From: Ifrita kowaldi
Taxonomy: Eukaryota; Chordata; Aves; Passeriformes; Cinclosomatidae
Direction: 5' to 3'
DNA length: 64,000 nt
Assembly: GCA_013398055.1 (NCBI GenBank)
Contig: VZRS01005637.1
Location: forward strand, 155,446-219,445
The notes below the pieces were generated by a model. It was given only the letters and a program-made list of their open reading frames with translations. It searched no databases and had not been told where the DNA came from. Shown here one piece after another: positions 58,551-64,000 of the stretch (its first letter is position 1; each line of letters begins with the position of its first letter). Made by a program: the position numbers and the translations under genes.

Positions 58551-60126
58551 TGCTCCATTCTGATGCAGCAGGGCTTCCCTCTGAGTACAGCCAGGTGCTT
58601 TGGTTCCTACACTGCAGCCTCCCAGGGCAAAGGGAACGGTGCACCTGAAACATGGTACCCTGCTAAGACCAGACAGCTCTGACAGCTGCCAGTGTGCAAT
58701 TCAGAGACAGAAACCTGATCCTGGCTTAAGCTTTGGATTTCCCTTGAGGAGAAGGCCTCCACAACAGCTCTCTTCTGCTCAACATCTTATCCAGGAAATG
58801 GTAAAGCTGACTTCAGTGTCTTCCTCAGACTAACAAGGTTTGAATTTATACCTCCCAGAAGTACTGGAGGGTACATGAATCTGCAGGCTCACCTGGGTAG
58901 AAAGATGCCTCCGCATCTGTTCAAGCTGAATTTTTGTGCAGCCAGGCATGCAGAATTCATGGCACTCAAAGGAAGAACAGCAGAAGAGCCCAGTTCTGTA
59001 CCTGGGAATAAAAACAACTGTGTATCCAGGTGTGTTAACAGGATGCTGTGTGCACATTCTACCCTACATTGGCACTGAAGGGAAAAAGTCGTCCAGCAAA
59101 AAGAAAGAGGCTTTTTCTTCCCCTGGTGAGGCACCTAATATCTAAGCTGTATATATGCTCTGTCTCACCTCTTCTAACTCTGTAAATTTTTCAAACCTGT
59201 TTTAGAGAGGAAGGATGTAGGGGATCTTCTTAAGATTGTATCTGACTTATAGCAAGGATATCCTTCTCAGCTGTACAATCCCCCATCTTAATCTGAGCAA
59301 CGTGAACCTTAATTTAAATCCTTGGTCTTCTACTTCCTGACCAAATGCTCCACAATTGGTAGAGTCAGTCATCATTTGTACAATAAATTCCACAAGCTCT
59401 TAACTGAGGTCAGTGTCATCCAAACAACTTAATCTTGGACCCAGCAAACTTAGTAATTAGATCCTATGAGAGAGGTCATACGTGCTTCCACAAGTGGTCT
59501 AAGCCAATATAAAGTCTTATTGCTCTCAAAAGACTGATTTCAGCCTATGTTCCACATGGCTGCTCCTTAGCATGCAGGTGGCCATGTGGTTGTCATCTTG
59601 CTGATCTAGCTGACCGCCTCCAGCCACAGAAGTGCCTGTGCTCACACCAACATTCCATGGGTCCATGTGCCCATGATAGGAGGGGCAACAAGCAGGGACA
59701 AGCTTCCTTTTGTGGCACACAGACTGGCTGAAGCTGCCTGTGTCCCATCGTTTAATATAAACCAGCAATTATAACCACTGGACCTCCATCATAAGAAGCA
59801 CTCACCAAGGGAGTTTGCTCCAAAATATCAGTGACATTCTGGGACATAAGCAGGAACTTTTCAATCAAGTCCAAGCAGCTTAGAAAAAGTTTTCTGTGAT
59901 CACTGTCCTCTATTTGGCCTTCCTACATGATATTTTAAGTGCCTGGAGCTGTTATCTGGAATTTGAATCCTCTGTGGAATAAGGAGAGTTAAAATGGGAT
60001 TATTGGCACACTTCATGCATGGCAGCAGTATGCTGAGCTATCCAGGCAACAGCAAAAATATGTGAAATATTCCCTTTCCAGCTTTAAAAGTAACATTTCT
60101 CAGGATAATCTGTGATTTCTTTTACA
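58551..60126. other. Unique spacer, no gene seen
   Basis: Nothing recognised beyond short chance frames. Confidence 0.5.
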
Positions 60127-60490
60127 AGAACATAAGGAGTGCATCACTGAGTTAGACCAAAGGCATGTTTAACCCAGTTCTTGTTTTTGGCAGCAACCAA
60201 TAGCAGAGGCATCAAGAAGACATTAGGAAAGAAAGAAAAAGCACATCAATAGCAAACCTTCCCTGTTTCCCTCTGTCAACAGCTTAGGGTCATCTTCAGC
60301 CACAGGTTATATCAGGTGCTCATGTTTGACACTCGTGTTTGGCATATTACAACTCGAGTAGGCAGCAAGAAACATTTCCACCCCAAATCTGCCCTCTGCC
60401 CACTAGTGTTTGACTCTGGGATCTCCCAGTATCCTTATTAATGAGTTTCATAGTTTAATGATGTGAAAATACAGAATTTGTGTTTTAGAA
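60127..60490 (-). mobile_element. Ancient CR1-type LINE relic (minus strand)
   Basis: AGAACATAAGGAGTGCATCA, GAGTTAGACCAAAGGCATG and TAACCCAGTTCTTG, then GGCAGCAACCAATAGCAG, follow the order of an old amniote CR1 3' region abundant in turtles and crocodilians. Further right, GAGTTTCATAGTTTAATGAT and GTGAAAATAC fit the next conserved part of that element. Identity is low and the middle is eroded, so this is a much older copy than the bird-specific CR1s here. The match is from memory; the right edge is approximate. Confidence 0.65.
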
Positions 60491-61762
60491 GTTTCCCAGG
60501 CAACTTCGGTGGATGTTACACTAATTATGGTCACTTCTCTTTTTCTACGGATTTTGCTTTTTTTCTATACCATTTTCCCCAGCAGGTCCCTCCCCAGACT
60601 GCAGTATTTCCTTCTGTAGCTGGGCCAGACTTTCAGCTACCATAGATCGTGCCTGGGAATATTTTCTACCTCTTTTTTTTTGTCCAGGGGTGATGATGAA
60701 CATTATGCATGAGGCAGAACTGTAACTAATCTGTAACTGAATCCTCACAATCAAAAGCCCTACCCACTCAGCTGCTAGTTCAGGCACTCTTTCTTCTCTC
60801 ACTTCTAGTCCTGTAGCTGTTAGACACAAATGTTATAAATGCCAACAGATTTACCTCACTTCTCTCCAATGCTCCGTCTGTTTACTTTGTTTTGCCTAGG
60901 ATTCTCCTTTGGAGTGAAACAACTTGCTGCTAAATTTGTTTCTTCCTACTCTTAACCCTCCCAGTTAAGGCCTCAGCAGTGGCACAGGTGAAACTGCATC
61001 CAGTTCAGTCCTCTTCTGGTGTTTTAGACAGCAGCAGCTATCTCCAGTTTTTTATTTCAGATGCTCAAAATACTAGGGCTACAATGAGTCCTGAAGAGCC
61101 TGAAGGCCAGCACAGAGGGGCTTGGCACTGAGCAATATGATTGCAGGACATCGACTTTAGCTTTGACTGCAAGCACTCCTGTATGTGGATGCTGCTGTGA
61201 TCTCAGTGCAGGAGCAGAAAGAGCCCTCCAGGAGTGTCTGCTACTGCTTTTTTTCTGTGAGGCAACCTAGATGTGAGTCTCTGAAACAGAAGACTGAATC
61301 CAAGCCTATTGATTCCCAGATCAGTGCTCCCATCTCGAGGTTATTTCTAACTCTCTGAGCTCTGTATTTTGTGCAAAGCCCATCCTGCCAGCTAGGTGGC
61401 TCAGATCATGTCTGACAGACCTGACACGAGGATGCAACTGCCTTTACAAGTCCTAGATAGACTGAGACCCACAGCCTCTGGGCATCTGTGCAAGCAGAAT
61501 TTAAACCACGGAGGAAAAGGGGTGCTTGCAACTGCTCAGAGAGCTAAACAAACTCAGAGACTGAATCCCTCTGTTAAGAGCTCGGTGTTTGAAGCACAAG
61601 TGGCAAGTGGTGTCAAACTATTATTCATTTATTTTTTTTCTAAAAACTCTCATAAATTTAGGATTTTACTTATATAAAGAGGAGAGAGGTGGTCTGTCTA
61701 TATATGTGTACCCAATTACTGTGCACATAAATCTATTAAATACACATTTTATATTTCATACA
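60491..61762. other. Unique spacer, no gene seen
   Basis: Nothing recognised. Confidence 0.5.
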
Positions 61763-61850
61763 ATACATATATATGTATAAGTATATATGTTTGCGTTTAC
61801 ACACGTGGGTTTATGTGCATATATGCATTAATATATATGTACATTAATAG
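61763..61850. repeat. Alternating AT/GT low-complexity tract
   Basis: A degenerate purine-pyrimidine alternating run with TACATATATATGTA (palindromic, near 61764), GTATATATG and CATATATGCATTAATATATA. Probably a decayed microsatellite; it could extrude cruciforms. Confidence 0.75.
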
Positions 61851-63978
61851 AATAGACTATATCACTTGGCTGTTTAAGGCAAGATTTCTGAACGAAAAAG
61901 AGTGCCAAAACCCCACTAAATTTTCTGACTTACTCTCTCTGACTTTTCTTAGAACTCAAGGCTCAGCCAACAAATATGGTCACAAAATCCTCTATATTCC
62001 ATTTACAGAACCTCCAGCCTCATCTTCCTGAAGTTGTCATCTGAGCCTTTTAATTTTTATTTTATTTCTTTTTCCCACTTTTTGTTCAATTTCTCTTCAG
62101 ATATTTTAATCAGTTATTATTAGTTATCATTTTTTATCCAGGCTATTCTTCACATCTTTTCCAGAATATTTGCATTTGTGGTTCTGATTTCCATCCAACA
62201 ATGGCAATTTGGGTATAAACTCTGCAGAAATGAAAGGAGATACTACATCATCTCTGGATGTCTCATTACAGTTTTCTGAGCTATGGACTTCATCTCCTCA
62301 TGTCCTGGAGTCAATGGAAAGAATTAAACCCCTTCCCAAGGGAGCAGGGGACATTAGTTCTGGAAGTGCCTACCTGTTTTCTGTATGCACAGTACCTGCA
62401 GAGCTGTGCCATTTCACTTAGACCCCTGCAGTGGCATGCATAAAGCAGAGCTTGACAATTTTTAGCTGTCTTGATGACAGTAACTTTTATTCTGAACTGA
62501 AATCTTAGACTGAAAACAGGTTTAATTAAAACAGTGAGAGCTTGTGTGTAAACCAGCCCTTAGGCACCTTCACAGAGTCATATAAATCAGAGCCGTACAA
62601 GACACGTTATTTTCCTGAATGCATCTGCCTGTCAGAGGGAGCCCACCCATGCAGGATATCTTGTAGCATTTTATTCAGCCTAGTTCTAAAAGCCCAAATC
62701 ATTCCGCCATTTATTCCAACTTGCACAATACACTCAGAGCAAATGCCCTGACTGCTTAAGGTCATTTAAAAACCCTGAAACACTGTACATAAAAATTGCT
62801 ACTAGCAGTGTCTTGCTCAATTTACAAACAAGATATTGCAACACTATGTAAATTCTTTTACAGTTTCAGCTTGTTGCAGTGCTTTTATTTATTATGACTG
62901 CTACAATTTTATAATAACACTTTTAGTTGTGTCTGTCACAGAAGTCTAAATATATTGAGTAGGGAAATAGGTAATATCATTCCTTTGTAAAGGACTGGGG
63001 CACTGCTGCCATGGCAGTGCAGAGCTAGAACTGAATACCAAGTCAGCAGCACAGTTAGGATCATATTTGCTCTACCTGAACTTCAAGACTCAGCCTAGAC
63101 CAGGTTATAATGGACATTTTGAAGTAGCAGCCATGTTCTACTACTGCCATGAATAAACTTAACTGTTTCCACAGAAAAACTAATAACATGGAACAGATGA
63201 GAGAGGACAGACATGATGTTTTCTTTAAATTCGTTTGGGGGAACACATCAGAAACTCCCTCCCCATCCCTGAAGAATCAGTACAATCCACTCTCTGCCAT
63301 CACAGACCTAACATCCATTTGGCTTCCAGGAGATCTGATGACTGGAGTCATCTCACGGGTGGGTTTAGGTTCCTCTGCAGCTTCATGGTATCCCTCACCT
63401 TTCATTGACACTCAGATACAGAAAGGGGAAAAAAAAATACAGAAACTAAGAAAGGTAAAAATGACATAAGATACCACATCAAGTGCAAGCTCTGCAGGAA
63501 AGAAAGAATCTCTGCCTAGGAACTGGTGTAAGCTCATGCAACTCACACCATAAGTCTGCTGGGTGGACCCCAAACACTTCTCTACATCCCATTTTTGGCA
63601 CAGAATGTAAACTTAGAGATTTTACTGGTGGACACGTTTGTAGCTGTGTATCAAAACAGATCTATAAGGCCAAACTACACCATAACACACTACTTCTTTC
63701 ACAAGATTGCCACAAGTTTTTAATTCATTTCTACTTGTAAAGGGAAATTTTGGAAAAGCAGCAGTGGAAAAAAAAAAAAACGCCATTGATACCACTAGAA
63801 AAGAAAAAGAGTGCTCTGAAAACACATTGATGTGAAAAGAGCTGTTTCCAGCAATCATGCAGTGCCTCTGCCATTTATCCACTTCTCTGTCTTCCTCTTT
63901 CAAGAAGCAGGTGCCCAAATAGACTTGCTCATGCATTCAGATTCCATGTTTCTTTTCAAAACTCTCATCATCAGGCAC
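61851..63978. other. Unique spacer, no gene seen
   Basis: No repeat family or exon recognised. An A-run lies near 63769-63780. Confidence 0.5.
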
Positions 63979-64000
63979 AAAAAAAAAAAAAAAAAAAAAA
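63979..64000. repeat. A-run at the window end
   Basis: Twenty-two A residues end the window. It may continue outside or mark the poly(A) of an element or a gap, like the A-run before the N gap at 6877. Confidence 0.9.

Noticed and set aside
60385..60400. Third CTCF-like site (minus strand TGGGCAGAGGGCAG)
   Set aside because: Only 11 of 14 core positions match, with three mismatches at conserved bases.
1..64000. CRISPR arrays, operons, prophage or other prokaryotic systems
   Set aside because: CR1 and avian LTR content shows a bird genome; no regularly spaced repeats or dense coding are present.

Overview
The window reads as bird nuclear DNA with no recognisable protein-coding gene. The best evidence is the repeat content. 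There are six CR1 non-LTR retrotransposon pieces with the avian 3' signature, plus one much older CR1-type relic. There are also several avian endogenous-retrovirus LTRs. Background is AT-rich and CpG-poor, as in avian intergenic or intronic DNA. The LTR types look passerine-like, but that is recollection, not a search. Short open frames are scattered on both strands, mostly without family signatures; I treat nearly all as chance.

Layout. 1-7 kb: unique AT-rich DNA, a CR1 copy (2512-3630) carrying a 230-bp duplication around one N, then a microsatellite and a 188-N gap inside A-runs. 7.7-22 kb: an LTR (7770-8356, minus), a 45-bp exact tandem duplication, CR1 copies at 13681 and 19425, and a G-quadruplex motif. 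22.75-22.86 kb: two CTCF-type motifs in the same orientation, 95 bp apart. 27.2-28.3 kb: a second N-split duplication, then the best-defined element in the window. This is an alpharetrovirus-like provirus on the minus strand with an LTR pair, a tRNA-Trp-type primer-binding site and a matching 6-bp target duplication; its interior is missing at a single N. 30.9-44.7 kb: further LTR or LTR-like pieces, two CR1 fragments, and AT-rich blocks that could be conserved regulatory DNA. 48.07-49.25 kb: a CR1 copy split by a 626-bp LTR. 49.2-49.8 kb: the only clear CpG island. 52.96-53.45 kb: a strong splice acceptor, open frames, stops and a polyadenylation signal, which could be the last exon of an undescribed transcript starting at the island. 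53.5-64 kb: mostly unique DNA with a small CpG cluster and the ancient CR1 relic.

Functionally, the island, the candidate exon and the CTCF-type pair are the only hints of host activity. The rest is transposon history and unannotated spacer. Conservation claims are inference, since no alignment could be run.
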